A DNA stretch of 64,000 nt from Phycisphaerae bacterium (GCA_014859965.1 JACZKQ010000108.1:62001-126000); one strand, 5' to 3'. Shown: positions 33,243-43,084, counted from the stretch's first letter. Numbers and translations: made by a program. The notes: a model not told the origin generated them from the sequence alone.

Positions 33243-35666
33243 GGCCGCGAGATAGTTTGGGATGTTGAAGAACCAGAGGTGGCCCAGGGCCAGTTTCCTG
33301 ATGGACCAGGCCTTGGCGTCGGCGCCGGGGGGCACGTCGATAGTGATGAAACGGCCGCTGGTCTCGGTTTGGTGCAGAAGAACACCATCGGGTCCGTAGA
33401 CCTCGTGCGGTCCGCCTTTCCAGTAGTAGTGAATTTGCTGCGTGCCCGCAGGCACGTAGAAATACATTGGCTGCATGTGGCCCATGTGGGAGGGCGAGGA
33501 GGCCCGTTGCAGGGCGAGGCAGACGGGCGCGCCGGCGGATGCACGAATTCCCCACCCGGCGGCCTGGTCGTCGACTTCCAGCCAGTAGATTCCCGGACGG
33601 GGGACGTTTAGCGTCAGCGGAAGTTCGTTGCCGTCCTGCGGAAGGCGCCCTTTGTGAAGTTCGTTGCCCTGTGCGTCGGTGAGGACAAAGCCAGCGTCCG
33701 GGCGGTCGCGGTACCAGGCGATCAGGCCGGTCGTGATGACGCAATTGAGCGGTTCGCCGTCCGTGCTGCAGAATGCGTAGCGGGCCTTGCCCTGGTACTT
33801 CTGCGAGGAGGCGACGGGTGAGGGCGAAACGAGGCCGGCGCGGACGAGGTCTCTGGAGAAGGTGCGTTCCTCGACGGTCTGCGGCTGGAAGCGGAGCATG
33901 TCCTGCCGAAAGGCCGCGTCGGTCTCTTCGTGCGTGCAGGGTGTGTCGATTTTCCACGGGTTGCTCGGCTCTCTGAAACTCCACGTTGGTTCGTCGAATT
34001 CCGCAGCGGCCTTGGGCGTCCAGTCGTAGAGCATCGCGGCCCAGTGATTCATGTAGCTGTAGCGGGTGCGGTATACGTGGGTGAAGATTTGCAGGGCGAG
34101 CGTGCGTTTGGCGTCCATGTCGCCGGCGCGGTCGTATTCCCAGCGGAGGCGCACGTAATGTTGGTACTGCTTGAGGTGATCGAGTCGGGCCTGGATGTCG
34201 GGGCGGTTGGCGGCGAGCCGCGAGGCTTCATCCAAGTCGCGCAACGACAGCGCCAGCAGGTGCTCACTGATGAGCGGCCCATTGCCTTTGTCCAGTCTTT
34301 CGTAATACCGCTGCACCGCGCCGGCGGCCGGGCCGAAGGCCTTCTCATAGAAGTCGGCAAGCAGGGCGTCTGTGTCGGCCTCCGGGTTCCACATCAGCTT
34401 GTTGGCAAGATAGTAGCCCAGGCCGTGCGGGCCCCAGTTGTTGCCGCTTTCGCAGTCGATGCTTGTTGCGCCCACCTCGGCGTAGCGGCGGATGCGTTGT
34501 TGGATATGCTTGAGGTTGGCTCCGTTGCCGCCGGGCGGCATGTCGAAATCCCACAGCCAGACGGACAGGTACTCGTAGAAGCCCGTGTTAGAACAGAAGG
34601 CCGGCCACAGTTCCATCAGTTCGTCGAAGGTGTAGCGGCCGCGGATGAAGCCGGCTGTCGACTGGACATAGACGTTGGGTTCGAGCTTAAACGACGGCGG
34701 TTCGCAATGATCGTTGTAGGCCAGCATGCCGATCATCTTGCCGGGGAAGTCCTTGGCCACGTGGCGGGCGACCTCGTTGGCCAGGCCGAACGCCCGGTCC
34801 GAGATGCTGCCCATGCTCGCGCAATCGGCGCATTGACAATGATCGCTGCCGTCCGAGGTCTCCATGGAAACCATATCGAGCGTGGGGTTCTTCTTAAATT
34901 GATTCAGCGCCCAGGCGGCTGCGATTGTGCGGACCGCGGCGTTGCTGACGCACAATTGGGGGCCGCGGCGCTGCCCATCGACGAGGGCCAGGTACTCCGG
35001 GTGTACGTCGAATACGGCCTTGTTGTCCGCGATGATCGATTGCCATGCGTGCCCGCAACGGATTTGGCGGGATGATGCCATGCGATTGTGACGGGCCCAA
35101 ACTTCATAGTCCGACTGGCAGCGTTTCTCTTGTCGGTTGAAGAAGCCGTAGCCCCACCATATGCGCCGCGAGAGGATCGCCGGCCGGTCCGTCTCGTTCA
35201 GGTCGACGACAAGCATGGGCCTCGACGGGATGATTTCCCACTCTTTGGCGGGGAAGAACCAGCGGCAGCCGATATGTTCGAGCAGGCGGAACGCGGCGTG
35301 CGAAACGGCCAGGTCGGTCGCGCCGATCAGCCGGATTCGGTCTGCGTCGGTTCGGATTGCGTACGCTTCGCGGCCATCGCAGGTATTGCGGATCTGCAGC
35401 GCTTCGTTGAGGGAAGGATCGGGAAAATCCGCAAGTGTTCCCAGAACAAGGCCGTGAGCGCCACTGCCGGTTCGGATGGGGAACTCGGCCCCAGTTATCC
35501 GTCGGAGATACTCAGCCAACTCATCAGCGACACCGCGAACTGTATCGCCGGCCCGTTCGGCGACGATGATCGGCATCGCGGCCTTGCCGTCGGCGGCCAG
35601 CGTGAATGCTGCGGTGGAGGGGGACAGCAACAGCACGGCAAGAAGGGCAGTTGGTACGGTCTTCAT
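33177..35666 (-). CDS. Exported DUF4838 protein, glycosidase-like
   Basis: An 829-residue protein with a signal peptide (TVPTALLAVLLLSPSTAAFT). The N-terminal region (VADELAEYLRRITGAEFPI to LLEHIGCRWFFPAKEWE) is the alpha-glucuronidase-like N-domain. The central DUF4838 region includes VSMETSDGSDHCQCADCAS, MIGMLAYNDHCEPP and IDCESGNNWGPHGLGYYLAN. The C-terminal 200 residues look like a beta-sandwich. DUF4838 proteins resemble GH67/GH20-type barrels but have no assigned reaction. It starts 1 bp after the GntP gene ends, so it is co-transcribed with a sugar-acid permease, supporting a role in releasing or processing uronic acids. Confidence 0.88.
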   Translation of the reverse strand: MKTVPTALLAVLLLSPSTAAFTLAADGKAAMPIIVAERAGDTVRGVADELAEYLRRITGAEFPIRTGSGAHGLVLGTLADFPDPSLNEALQIRNTCDGREAYAIRTDADRIRLIGATDLAVSHAAFRLLEHIGCRWFFPAKEWEIIPSRPMLVVDLNETDRPAILSRRIWWGYGFFNRQEKRCQSDYEVWARHNRMASSRQIRCGHAWQSIIADNKAVFDVHPEYLALVDGQRRGPQLCVSNAAVRTIAAAWALNQFKKNPTLDMVSMETSDGSDHCQCADCASMGSISDRAFGLANEVARHVAKDFPGKMIGMLAYNDHCEPPSFKLEPNVYVQSTAGFIRGRYTFDELMELWPAFCSNTGFYEYLSVWLWDFDMPPGGNGANLKHIQQRIRRYAEVGATSIDCESGNNWGPHGLGYYLANKLMWNPEADTDALLADFYEKAFGPAAGAVQRYYERLDKGNGPLISEHLLALSLRDLDEASRLAANRPDIQARLDHLKQYQHYVRLRWEYDRAGDMDAKRTLALQIFTHVYRTRYSYMNHWAAMLYDWTPKAAAEFDEPTWSFREPSNPWKIDTPCTHEETDAAFRQDMLRFQPQTVEERTFSRDLVRAGLVSPSPVASSQKYQGKARYAFCSTDGEPLNCVITTGLIAWYRDRPDAGFVLTDAQGNELHKGRLPQDGNELPLTLNVPRPGIYWLEVDDQAAGWGIRASAGAPVCLALQRASSPSHMGHMQPMYFYVPAGTQQIHYYWKGGPHEVYGPDGVLLHQTETSGRFITIDVPPGADAKAWSIRKLALGHLWFFNIPNYLAASPDALLIPTDALAKTDRPDKQ

Positions 35667-35667
35667 A

Positions 35668-37071
35668 TTACACCAAGGGCAGCACTGTGGCGAAGAGGAC
35701 CGTCACGAAAAGGCCGATGACGCCGATGAGGCTGACGGTGACGGTCCAGGTTTTCAGGGTCTCGACTTCGGTAAGGCCGCCCATCTTGGCGAAGATCCAG
35801 AAGCCGCTGTCATTCATCCAGTTGCCGCACTGGGCCCCGAAGCCGATCACCGCCGCCAGATAGACGGGGTGGAAGCCGATGGGCATATGCGTACCGTCGG
35901 GGTTGAGGATCAGCGAGGCCATCATAGCCGAGGTCGTCAGCATTGAGACCGTGCTGGAGCCCTGGGCGAATTTCAGCAGGCACGCCACTGCGAATCCCAT
36001 GAAGAGGAGTTTGAGGCCTGCGATATGGGTGGCGTTTTCGCCGACGAACAGGTTTTGAATGGCCGGGCCGATCTGGGCCTCTTTGAGCATCGCGCCGAAC
36101 GCGCCGCCCGCTGCGGTAATGAGAATAATCACGCCGCCGCTCATCAGCGACGACTCGACGATCTGGGCCAGTTGCGTCCGGGTGGGTTTTCGCTGGCGAT
36201 AGAGTACCGTTAAGGCGATCGCCGCGGAGATGAGCATAGCCAGATTGGCGTTGCCCGCCACGGCGGTGACCTTCGCGGCCAGAATCACGCCTTGCCCGGC
36301 GTCCTCGGATTTGGCCATCGCCGTGAAGATTGTGTTTGCCGAGATCAGGATAACAGGCAGAATGATGGGAAGCAGCGATACGAACAGGCCCGGCAGCCGG
36401 TCTTCGGGGAGCGGCTCCGGTTCGGGCGCACTGCCCTCGATGGGACGCATTGGGATATCGATTCTTGTCGTCAGCCATTTAATGAAGAACATGATCAACA
36501 CGGCGGTGGGGATCGCCACCGCCAGACCCATCATCATCATCATGCCGATGTCGACCTTCAATTCCGAGGCGATGTACAATGGGCCGGGGGTGGGAGGCAC
36601 CAGTGAATGGGTAATTGAGCCGCCGGCGCCCATGGCGAGGATCAGCAGCAGGTAATTGCGGCCGGTCTTTCGGTGCATCGAGCGGGCCAGCGGCAGCAGC
36701 AGGTAGAAGACCGTGTCGAAAAACACCGGAATCGACAGCACGAAGCCGCTGGACATCAGCGAAACGGGGGCGCGTTTCTCGCCAAGCAGGTTCATGAACA
36801 TCCGCACCACGCGGTCGGCGGCGCCGGAGTCGATGAGGCACTTGCCGATGATGGCCGCCATGGCGATCACGATGCCGATCTTGCCGGCGGTGACGCCGAA
36901 CTCCACGGCGACCCGGTTGATCTTGTCGGACCATTCGCCGGGTGCCAGAAGGCTGACGACGATAGCGGCGGTGATCAGTGCCACAAAAGCGTTGATCCGC
37001 AGCACGATGATCATGCCGATGACCGTGGCGACGGCGATACCGAGGATGATGAGCGGGTGCAGGTCAAACAA
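35668..37071 (-). CDS. GntP-family gluconate/sugar-acid permease
   Basis: A 467-residue membrane protein with about 12 helices. SIPVFFDTVFYLLLPLARSM, AMGAGGSITHSLVPPTPGPL and the C-terminal FGAQCGNWMNDSGFWIFAKM are hallmarks of the GntP family, which imports gluconate or related acids with protons. The first gene of a two-gene operon with DUF4838 (1-bp gap). The substrate may be a hexuronate-derived acid (inference). Confidence 0.93.
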   Translation of the reverse strand: MFDLHPLIILGIAVATVIGMIIVLRINAFVALITAAIVVSLLAPGEWSDKINRVAVEFGVTAGKIGIVIAMAAIIGKCLIDSGAADRVVRMFMNLLGEKRAPVSLMSSGFVLSIPVFFDTVFYLLLPLARSMHRKTGRNYLLLILAMGAGGSITHSLVPPTPGPLYIASELKVDIGMMMMMGLAVAIPTAVLIMFFIKWLTTRIDIPMRPIEGSAPEPEPLPEDRLPGLFVSLLPIILPVILISANTIFTAMAKSEDAGQGVILAAKVTAVAGNANLAMLISAAIALTVLYRQRKPTRTQLAQIVESSLMSGGVIILITAAGGAFGAMLKEAQIGPAIQNLFVGENATHIAGLKLLFMGFAVACLLKFAQGSSTVSMLTTSAMMASLILNPDGTHMPIGFHPVYLAAVIGFGAQCGNWMNDSGFWIFAKMGGLTEVETLKTWTVTVSLIGVIGLFVTVLFATVLPLV

Positions 37072-37165
37072 CAGACAATCCTCCTGATCGATTGCTCTAA
37101 TCTATTCAGCCAATATACAGAATGATACCCGCAGAGGCAGGCAATGACAAGCATTTTCGCGTGCT

Positions 37166-37906
37166 TCAGTGATTTGGCGACCGGTCTCGGAAGGCGGCGG
37201 GGGTCTCCAGGCCATGCGCCCGCATCAGCTCCGCGTCGCTCATGACTAAGGCCGCGGGTCCGTCGGCGATGACTCGGCCTCCGTCGATAAGGATAGCCCG
37301 ACTGCACAGCGCAGCCGCAAACTCCATGCTGCACGTCGCAATGATGAATGTCTGCTCAAGCGACGCGAGCAGGGCGATGAGATTATTTCGGCTTCGCGGA
37401 TCGAGGCTGGTGTCGGGCTCGTCCATGGTGATGATTTTTGGGCTCATGGAAAGGATCGTCGCTACGGCGGCGGCGCGTTTCTGGCCCGCCGAAAGGTGAT
37501 GCGGCGGACGATCTTCCATCCCGGCAAGACCCACGGTCGCGATGGCCCGCATGCTTCGGGCGACAACCTCTTGGCGACTCAGGCCCATGTTCATCGGCCC
37601 AAATGCCACATCCTCGAAAAGCGTCGGCATGAACAACTGCTCGTCGGGGTTCTGAAGCACCGACCCGATAACGGAACGGACTTCTTTAGCGTTCTTGCGG
37701 GTTGCCTCGATGCCGTCGATGAGGATCGTGCCCGAGCCTTGGATAAACACGCTCATAGCCAGAAGCAGCGTTGACTTGCCCGCCCCGTTGGGACCAATGA
37801 GCGCGACCTTTTCGCCATGCTCGATCGACAGCGTGATATCCGTCAGCACCGCACCCGTGTCGGTATAGCCGAATGTAAAACCCCTTACCTCCACCGCCTG
37901 CGCCAT
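37166..37906 (-). CDS. cbiO: Energy-coupling ABC ATPase (CbiO)
   Basis: A 246-residue ATPase with Walker A GPNGAGKSTLLL, Q-loop QNPDEQLFMPT, a signature in HLSAGQKRAAAVA and Walker B IITMDEPDTS followed by an H-loop position occupied by TCS rather than THD (FIIATCSMEF). It powers an ECF transporter with CbiQ and CbiM, 3 bp and more upstream. QNPD is typical of ECF ATPases. The His switch residue appears replaced by Cys; I am fairly but not fully sure of that alignment. Confidence 0.92.
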   Translation of the reverse strand: MAQAVEVRGFTFGYTDTGAVLTDITLSIEHGEKVALIGPNGAGKSTLLLAMSVFIQGSGTILIDGIEATRKNAKEVRSVIGSVLQNPDEQLFMPTLFEDVAFGPMNMGLSRQEVVARSMRAIATVGLAGMEDRPPHHLSAGQKRAAAVATILSMSPKIITMDEPDTSLDPRSRNNLIALLASLEQTFIIATCSMEFAAALCSRAILIDGGRVIADGPAALVMSDAELMRAHGLETPAAFRDRSPNH

Positions 37907-37909
37907 CGA

Positions 37910-38680
37910 TTAAACCCCCCTCGCCAGCAAATACAGCCCAAGAAGAAAAATCGCCGTCGCGCCCGCGAACACCCCGTCATTCCGGCCCAATCGCATCTCC
38001 TTCAACGTATGCAGGCGGCCGTCAAAACCGCGTGCCTGCATGGCCGTACTGATCCGCCAGGCCATCTCGATGGAGTTGAGGCACAGCGTGCCGATCATCG
38101 CCGCGGCGGTCTTCAGTTCCTGTCTCAGCCCCAGGTTCCGCAGCTTTCGTCCGGCACGCGCCCGGAGCATGTGCTCGGCGCGATCGATAAGGAGAAAAAT
38201 GTAGCGGTGCAGAAAGCCCAACTGCATGACCAGTATTCCCGGAAGGCCCAGCCGCGCCATCCCGGCGAGCAGATCCGTAAACCGTGTGGTTGCGACCAGG
38301 CCGATCAGTGCGGCCATTGTGACAACGAATCGGCCGATGATGCCCGCGCAGCGCAGCGCGCCGCCGCTGGTTACAAAAGCGAACGGCCCGAACACGACAT
38401 GGACCATGCTGCGGTCGTAGAACGCCGTCCATGCAGCCAGAACCGCCACGAAAGGGCTTACAATGAGGATATGACGGATGACGAACCCCGGCGGCACCCG
38501 CCCGGCCACAAGAATCGCGACCGGCCATACCGCCGCGCATATCACCATGCTCACCGACGCCGGCGGCAGGGCGATGACGAACATTGTAAACGCAATCGTC
38601 GCCAGCAGCTTGGTCCGGCTGTCAAGGCGATGCACCGGCGTCTCCTGGCAGGCCAGTCTGTCAATCCGCGCGTGGTGCAT
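37910..38680 (-). CDS. cbiQ: ECF transporter transmembrane subunit (CbiQ)
   Basis: A 256-residue membrane protein. VHRLDSRTKLLATIAFTMFV is the usual CbiQ opening. ATRFTDLLAGMARLGLP and the coupling-helix motifs RARAGRK and AMQARGFDGR (ARGF) contact the ATPases. The start at 38680 overlaps the end of cbiM by 20 bp. A much longer in-frame extension upstream lies wholly inside cbiM and is not used. Middle gene of cbiMQO. Confidence 0.92.
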   Translation of the reverse strand: MHHARIDRLACQETPVHRLDSRTKLLATIAFTMFVIALPPASVSMVICAAVWPVAILVAGRVPPGFVIRHILIVSPFVAVLAAWTAFYDRSMVHVVFGPFAFVTSGGALRCAGIIGRFVVTMAALIGLVATTRFTDLLAGMARLGLPGILVMQLGFLHRYIFLLIDRAEHMLRARAGRKLRNLGLRQELKTAAAMIGTLCLNSIEMAWRISTAMQARGFDGRLHTLKEMRLGRNDGVFAGATAIFLLGLYLLARGV

Positions 38681-39704
38681 GGAACGTACCGTTTCGTTTC
38701 GAGAGCACCCACCCCGACAGCCAGAGGATTCCCATCGTGAGACTTGCGCCCGCCACCCCGGCAAAACTCGTCCAGCCGGCCTGCGGGTCATCGTTTCCGT
38801 CGCCGGCGCGAATGGAGTAATCCGGCAGAAGTGCGTAGCGTCCATGAAAAGCATCGGCCCGTGCGATGACAGTGTTGTCATTGGCAACCATGGGTTCGAA
38901 CTCAGGGTTTTCGGGCCGCTCGGCATAGCTCCATTCGAGCCCGTCCGGCTTTTCACTGGCCAGCAGCGATAATCCCGCCCCGATGACCAGCGAAGCCGCC
39001 AGAAGTCCCGCATATATCAGCCGCCGCCGAGAAGGCGATACGTCGCCGGCCCCCTCCAGCACGATCGCAGGATAAATCCGCCGCAGGTAGATCAGCACCG
39101 CTGCCGTGATGACGCCTTCGATCAGCCCGATGACAATATGCACGCCCACCATGGTCGCCAGGAAGGTCGCTGCCGGCACCACAAGGACGCCCGACAGCCA
39201 CGTCTCGGCAACGACAAGCGTCGCCCCGACGATCAGCGAGCCGGTCGACGCGACAACAGCCGCCGCATACATCGCAAATGTGCTGCCCCCTGGCGGCGTA
39301 CCGGCCAAACCGTACACCACTCGATAAAGCCAATACCCCAGGAACGTCGGCACGAGGGCCAGATTGATGATGTTACAGCCGAGTGCAAGCAGCCCGCCAT
39401 CCTGAAAGATCAGGCACTGGATCATCACTACAGCCGTCAGGACAATTGCCGCTAACCACGGCCCCAGGAGCACCGCCAAAAGCACTGCTCCCACGATATG
39501 CCCGCTGGTGCCCGGCAGAAACGGCAGCGGGAAATTCACCATCTGTGCGGCAAAAACAAAGGCCCCCATAATCCCCATCAGGGCGAACTTGTCCGAATTG
39601 ACGAGGCTCTTTGCCTTATGGCAGACCACCCCGACGGCCCCGGCCGCAACGGCAAATGTACCCGCCGCAACAGCGGGCGTCAGCAATTCGTTGGCCATGT
39701 GCAT
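38661..39704 (-). CDS. cbiM: Nickel/cobalt ECF S-component CbiM with fused PDGLE (CbiN-like) domain
   Basis: A 347-residue protein. The start MHMANELLTP places His2 at the N-terminal metal-binding site, as in CbiM/NikM, where a free N-terminus and early His residues bind the metal. Residues about 1-220 form the CbiM core (SGHIVGAVLLAVLLGPW). About 245-340 carry EKPDGLEWSYAERPE, the PDGLE domain, then a final helix. Fusion of the CbiN-like part to CbiM is known in other bacteria. Substrate is cobalt or nickel; which one cannot be told. The ATG at 39704 has AAAGGA upstream. Confidence 0.92.
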   Translation of the reverse strand: MHMANELLTPAVAAGTFAVAAGAVGVVCHKAKSLVNSDKFALMGIMGAFVFAAQMVNFPLPFLPGTSGHIVGAVLLAVLLGPWLAAIVLTAVVMIQCLIFQDGGLLALGCNIINLALVPTFLGYWLYRVVYGLAGTPPGGSTFAMYAAAVVASTGSLIVGATLVVAETWLSGVLVVPAATFLATMVGVHIVIGLIEGVITAAVLIYLRRIYPAIVLEGAGDVSPSRRRLIYAGLLAASLVIGAGLSLLASEKPDGLEWSYAERPENPEFEPMVANDNTVIARADAFHGRYALLPDYSIRAGDGNDDPQAGWTSFAGVAGASLTMGILWLSGWVLSKRNGTFHAPRAD

Positions 39705-39755
39705 CGTAAACGTCCTTTCCGAAATCCGGCCCCCCGCGGGGGCGACCTGCGCATA

Positions 39756-39784
39756 AGAATACATCATAATTGCTACCAAGTCAA
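39756..39784 (-). promoter_or_regulatory. Promoter of cbiMQO
   Basis: Minus strand TTGACT (39779-39784), 17 nt, TATTCT (39756-39761). The leader of roughly 45 nt contains a GC hairpin (CCCCCGCGGGGG) but is too short for a cobalamin riboswitch. Confidence 0.6.
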
Positions 39785-39860
39785 ACCGGCAGGCCACAAA
39801 TAGTCCCCGTGCCCGGAAAAAACCTTGCGATTTGTGCTGTAAATTGCAGGACGCCATGGC

Positions 39861-39866
39861 TATAAT
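39861..39866 (+). promoter_or_regulatory. -10 box upstream of argG
   Basis: TATAAT 51 bp before the ATG at 39918. The -35 is poor (CTGTAA-like), so the promoter may need activation or another -35. Confidence 0.4.
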
Positions 39867-39917
39867 ATAGAGTTTCAGTGTTTGACAAACAGATTTGTTA
39901 CGGGACAAGGCAACAGC

Positions 39918-41153
39918 ATGGCAAAAGCAGAAAAAGTGGTGCTGGCATACAGCGGCGGACTGGATACAAGCGTCATACTGCCGTGGCTCAAGGAAACCTA
40001 TGGCTACGGTGTGGTGGCGTTTGCCGCCGAGTTGGGCCAGGGTGATGAGCTGGTCGGCATCCAGAAAAAAGCGATGGCGACCGGCGCGGTGAAGTGCATA
40101 ATCAAGGATCTCCGGAAGGAATTCGTGGAGGACTACATCTGGCCGATGCTGAAGGCCGGTGCGATTTACGAGAATAATTATCTCTTGGGCACCAGTATTG
40201 CCCGCCCCCTGATCGCCAAACATCAGGTCATGGTCGCTCAGCAGGAGGGCGCAACTGCCGTGGCGCACGGCGCAACGGGCAAAGGCAACGACCAGGTGCG
40301 TTTTGAATTGACCTTCATGGCCCTCGATCCGACGCTGAAGATCGTCGCTCCGTGGAAGGATCCCGCGTTTACGCTGACCTCACGCGAGGCGGCGGTGGAT
40401 TACGCCCGGCAGCGGAAGATCCCGATCGAGCAGAGTAAGAAAAAGATCTATTCGCGCGACCGCAATTTGTGGCACATCAGTCACGAAGGGGCCGATCTGG
40501 AAGACCCGTGGAATGAGCCGAAGGACGATCTTTTTGTCCTCTCTCGCCCGGTTGCCAAAACCCCCGCCAAGCCCGACTACGTCGAAGTCAGTTTCGAAGA
40601 GGGCATTCCCGTGAAGCTCAACGGCAAACGCACGCCCGGCGTCAAGCTGATCGAGACCCTGAATGAAATCGGTGGAAAGCACGGCATCGGGCAGGATGAT
40701 CTGGTCGAAAACCGTCTGGTGGGAATGAAGTCCCGGGGTGTATATGAAACCCCCGGCGGCACGATTCTGGTCGCCGCTCATAAGGCACTGGAGAGCATTA
40801 CATTGGATCGCGAGACGATGCACTATAAGCAGCACATTGCGCTCAAATACGCCGAAATGGTCTATTATGGGCAATGGTTCTGTCGGCTGCGGGAGGCGCT
40901 GGATGCCTTCGTCGACATGACGCAGCGGACGGTCACGGGCACAGTGCGACTGAAGCTTTACAAGGGCAAGTGTACCCTTGCCGGCGTCAAGAGTCCTCAG
41001 AGCCTGTATCGGCACGATCTGGCAAGCTTTACCATGGGCGCCGAGTATAACTCGACCGACGCCACCGGGTTCATCCGCCTGTTCGGGCTGCCGATGCAGG
41101 TAGCGGGCATTGTCGACCGAGACGGGCAGTCTAATGCAAAGCGCAGGAAGTAA
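39918..41153 (+). CDS. argG: Argininosuccinate synthase
   Basis: A 411-residue enzyme joining citrulline and aspartate with ATP in arginine synthesis. The PP-loop is [13 protein letters not shown] (residues 8-20). [29 protein letters not shown] and [17 protein letters not shown] are invariant family blocks. The ATG at 39918 follows GGGACAAGG; an in-frame TTG at 39882 is less likely. No other arginine genes are adjacent. Confidence 0.97.
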   Translation: MAKAEKVVLAYSGGLDTSVILPWLKETYGYGVVAFAAELGQGDELVGIQKKAMATGAVKCIIKDLRKEFVEDYIWPMLKAGAIYENNYLLGTSIARPLIAKHQVMVAQQEGATAVAHGATGKGNDQVRFELTFMALDPTLKIVAPWKDPAFTLTSREAAVDYARQRKIPIEQSKKKIYSRDRNLWHISHEGADLEDPWNEPKDDLFVLSRPVAKTPAKPDYVEVSFEEGIPVKLNGKRTPGVKLIETLNEIGGKHGIGQDDLVENRLVGMKSRGVYETPGGTILVAAHKALESITLDRETMHYKQHIALKYAEMVYYGQWFCRLREALDAFVDMTQRTVTGTVRLKLYKGKCTLAGVKSPQSLYRHDLASFTMGAEYNSTDATGFIRLFGLPMQVAGIVDRDGQSNAKRRK

Positions 41154-41190
41154 TTCTTATGGTACTGCGGCGACGTTCACGGAGGTGCTT

Positions 41191-42366
41191 GTGACGCCTG
41201 AGGGAGTCTGGCTGATTTTCCTTTTTGCGTTTGGAAGCTGTATCGGCAGTTTTCTTAACGTGGTGATCTACCGTCTGCCCCGGGACAAATCCATTGTCAG
41301 CCCGCCGTCGTCGTGCCCTTCCTGTAACCGCAGGATACCCTTCTATTATAACATTCCGCTCGTGTCATGGATCCTGCTCCGCGGCAAATGCCGCTATTGT
41401 CGCGCACGGATTTCACCTCGTTATTTTGTTATCGAGCTGATGACAGGGGTCCTGTTTGTGGCAGTCTACGTGTTGTTTTTCGTGGTTCGCTGCCGTGAAC
41501 TCGGGATCGACGCGCCGGTGAATGCGATTGGGGGCATGGGTACATTTCTGGCGGGCGGCTGGCTGTTTTATGTCGCCTTGATGATCCTGCTCAGTGCGTT
41601 TCTGGCGGCGTCGGCGATTGATCTCGAGTTGTGGGTGATCCCGCTTTCGTTGTGCTGGTTCGTGACCGCCGCAGGGATGATTGCCTCGGCGGCGGCCCCG
41701 TTTGTGATGGATGGCTCGGCGATCCGCTCATTTCAGGTTTTTCCGGTCGCCGGCGCCCTGACCGGTGCGATGGCGACAGGAGCGACGATTGGACTTATGG
41801 CTGCGCTCCTCGGCCTTCTGACGGGGCGAATTAAGAGGAGTTACGAGTATCCGGAGGGTTTCGATACGGCATCAGAGGAGGAGCCGGATTTCAACCACCG
41901 ACTTGAGGCGCTCAGGGAAATTGTTTTTCTCAGCCCCGTTATTGCAGGCGCTGCGATTGGCTATCTGGTTTTCGAGCATGTGCCGGCGGTCCACAGAGCG
42001 TGGGTCAATGTGATGCAGCAGCCGGCAATTGCCGGGCTGCTGGGCAGCGCCTGGGGCTATCTGGTGGGTTGCGGTGTGGTCTGGGCGACGCGAATCCTTG
42101 GCACCCTGGCGTTCGGCAAGGAGGCTATGGGGCTCGGTGACGTGCACCTGATGGGCGCCGCCGGGGCGGTCATTGGCGCCGTGCCGGTGGTCCTGGCATT
42201 CTTCATCGCGCCTTTCTTCGGCCTGGCATGGGCGATGTACCAGACGATTTTTCGGAAAACCAGGCAAATTCCCTACGGTCCCTTCTTGTCAATGGCCGTG
42301 TTTGTGGTTATCATCTTTCACGATTGGTTCAGAGCATGGATTGCCGGGCTCTATTTCTATCAATGA
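41191..42366 (+). CDS. pilD: Prepilin peptidase / N-methyltransferase (PilD/GspO)
   Basis: A 391-residue inner-membrane aspartyl protease that cuts and N-methylates prepilins. The N-terminus IGSFLNVVIYRLPRDKS, the zinc tetracysteine (CPSC at 42-45, CRYC at 67-70), the first catalytic Asp in AIDLELWVIP and the second in GLGDVHLMGAAGA are all present. The protein is longer than PilD (about 290) because of an insertion between the two Asp (about 190-280) containing an acidic soluble loop. The GTG at 41191 has GGAGG 5 nt upstream. It processes the pseudopilins at 15.1 kb and 60.5-64 kb. Confidence 0.92.
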   Translation: MTPEGVWLIFLFAFGSCIGSFLNVVIYRLPRDKSIVSPPSSCPSCNRRIPFYYNIPLVSWILLRGKCRYCRARISPRYFVIELMTGVLFVAVYVLFFVVRCRELGIDAPVNAIGGMGTFLAGGWLFYVALMILLSAFLAASAIDLELWVIPLSLCWFVTAAGMIASAAAPFVMDGSAIRSFQVFPVAGALTGAMATGATIGLMAALLGLLTGRIKRSYEYPEGFDTASEEEPDFNHRLEALREIVFLSPVIAGAAIGYLVFEHVPAVHRAWVNVMQQPAIAGLLGSAWGYLVGCGVVWATRILGTLAFGKEAMGLGDVHLMGAAGAVIGAVPVVLAFFIAPFFGLAWAMYQTIFRKTRQIPYGPFLSMAVFVVIIFHDWFRAWIAGLYFYQ

Positions 42367-42398
42367 GGTCCGCGTTTTTAAGGAAAAGGAGATCGAGT

Positions 42399-43079
42399 AT
42401 GAAGATCGTGGGCGGAAGGATTCAGTTTGTGCTTGCGGGTCTGGCGGCGGGATTCCTATTGTCGGGCTGCACGGGGTGCACGGACTGGAAGAAGAAGCAT
42501 GACGGCCTGGCAGTTGAGCATCAAAACCTGCTGGGTCGATATGAGAATTGCATGTCCACGCTGGACACTTCGGCGACCGAAAAGGCCAAGTTGAGCCAGG
42601 CGCTCAATGCGACGCAGCAGCAGCTTGCCGAACTCCAAAGGCAGAAAACCGCGGGCAAGGACAATACCGGATTTGAAGGATTCGATACGGACATCGATCC
42701 TACCAGGGGAACAATAACGGTTACCCTGGAGAACACCATACTCTTCGCTTCCGGCCAGGCCGAAGTCAAGAGCTCGGTAATCTCTGAACTCGATAAGATT
42801 TCGTCGGTATTGCAGCAGAGATATCGTGACAAAGATGTCAGTGTCGTCGGGCATACGGACACCGATCCTATCAACAAGACGAAGGACAAGTGGAAAGACA
42901 ACTGGGACCTTTCGTCGGCCAGATCGCTGGCGGTGTTAAGGTATCTTGTGAAGCGCGGTATTCGGCCGGAAAAAATCAAGTCCGTCGCGGCCGGCGAGTT
43001 TCGCCCTGTTGCAAGTAATTCGTCAGTAAGCGGCAAGACGAAGAATCGCCGCGTCGAGATTGTTGTGCATATGTACTAA
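42399..43079 (+). CDS. OmpA-family peptidoglycan-associated lipoprotein
   Basis: A 226-residue protein. The signal peptide ends LLSGC (Cys24), a lipobox. A coiled-coil-like segment (HQNLLGRYENCMSTL to TQQQLAELQRQ) leads to an OmpA C-terminal domain: TVTLENTILFASGQAEVK, VVGHTDTDPI, LSSARSLAVLRYL, then KTKNRRVEIVVH. The domain binds diaminopimelate peptidoglycan and ties the outer membrane to the wall. AAAAGGAG precedes the ATG. Convergent with comEC, 5 bp apart. Confidence 0.92.
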   Translation: MKIVGGRIQFVLAGLAAGFLLSGCTGCTDWKKKHDGLAVEHQNLLGRYENCMSTLDTSATEKAKLSQALNATQQQLAELQRQKTAGKDNTGFEGFDTDIDPTRGTITVTLENTILFASGQAEVKSSVISELDKISSVLQQRYRDKDVSVVGHTDTDPINKTKDKWKDNWDLSSARSLAVLRYLVKRGIRPEKIKSVAAGEFRPVASNSSVSGKTKNRRVEIVVHMY

Positions 43080-43084
43080 AGTGG

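Noticed and set aside
33930-35075. 381-codon plus-strand frame opposite the DUF4838 gene
   Set aside because: It mirrors the codon pattern of the real minus-strand gene, which has a signal peptide, family motifs and an operon partner.
38681-39013. 111-residue N-terminal extension of CbiQ
   Set aside because: It lies inside cbiM in another frame, shows no CbiQ features, and the ATG at 38680 gives a normal-length protein.
39705-39917. Cobalamin or nickel/cobalt riboswitch before cbiM
   Set aside because: The leader from the predicted promoter is only about 45 nt and shows a simple GC hairpin, with no B12-box or four-way junction that I could find.
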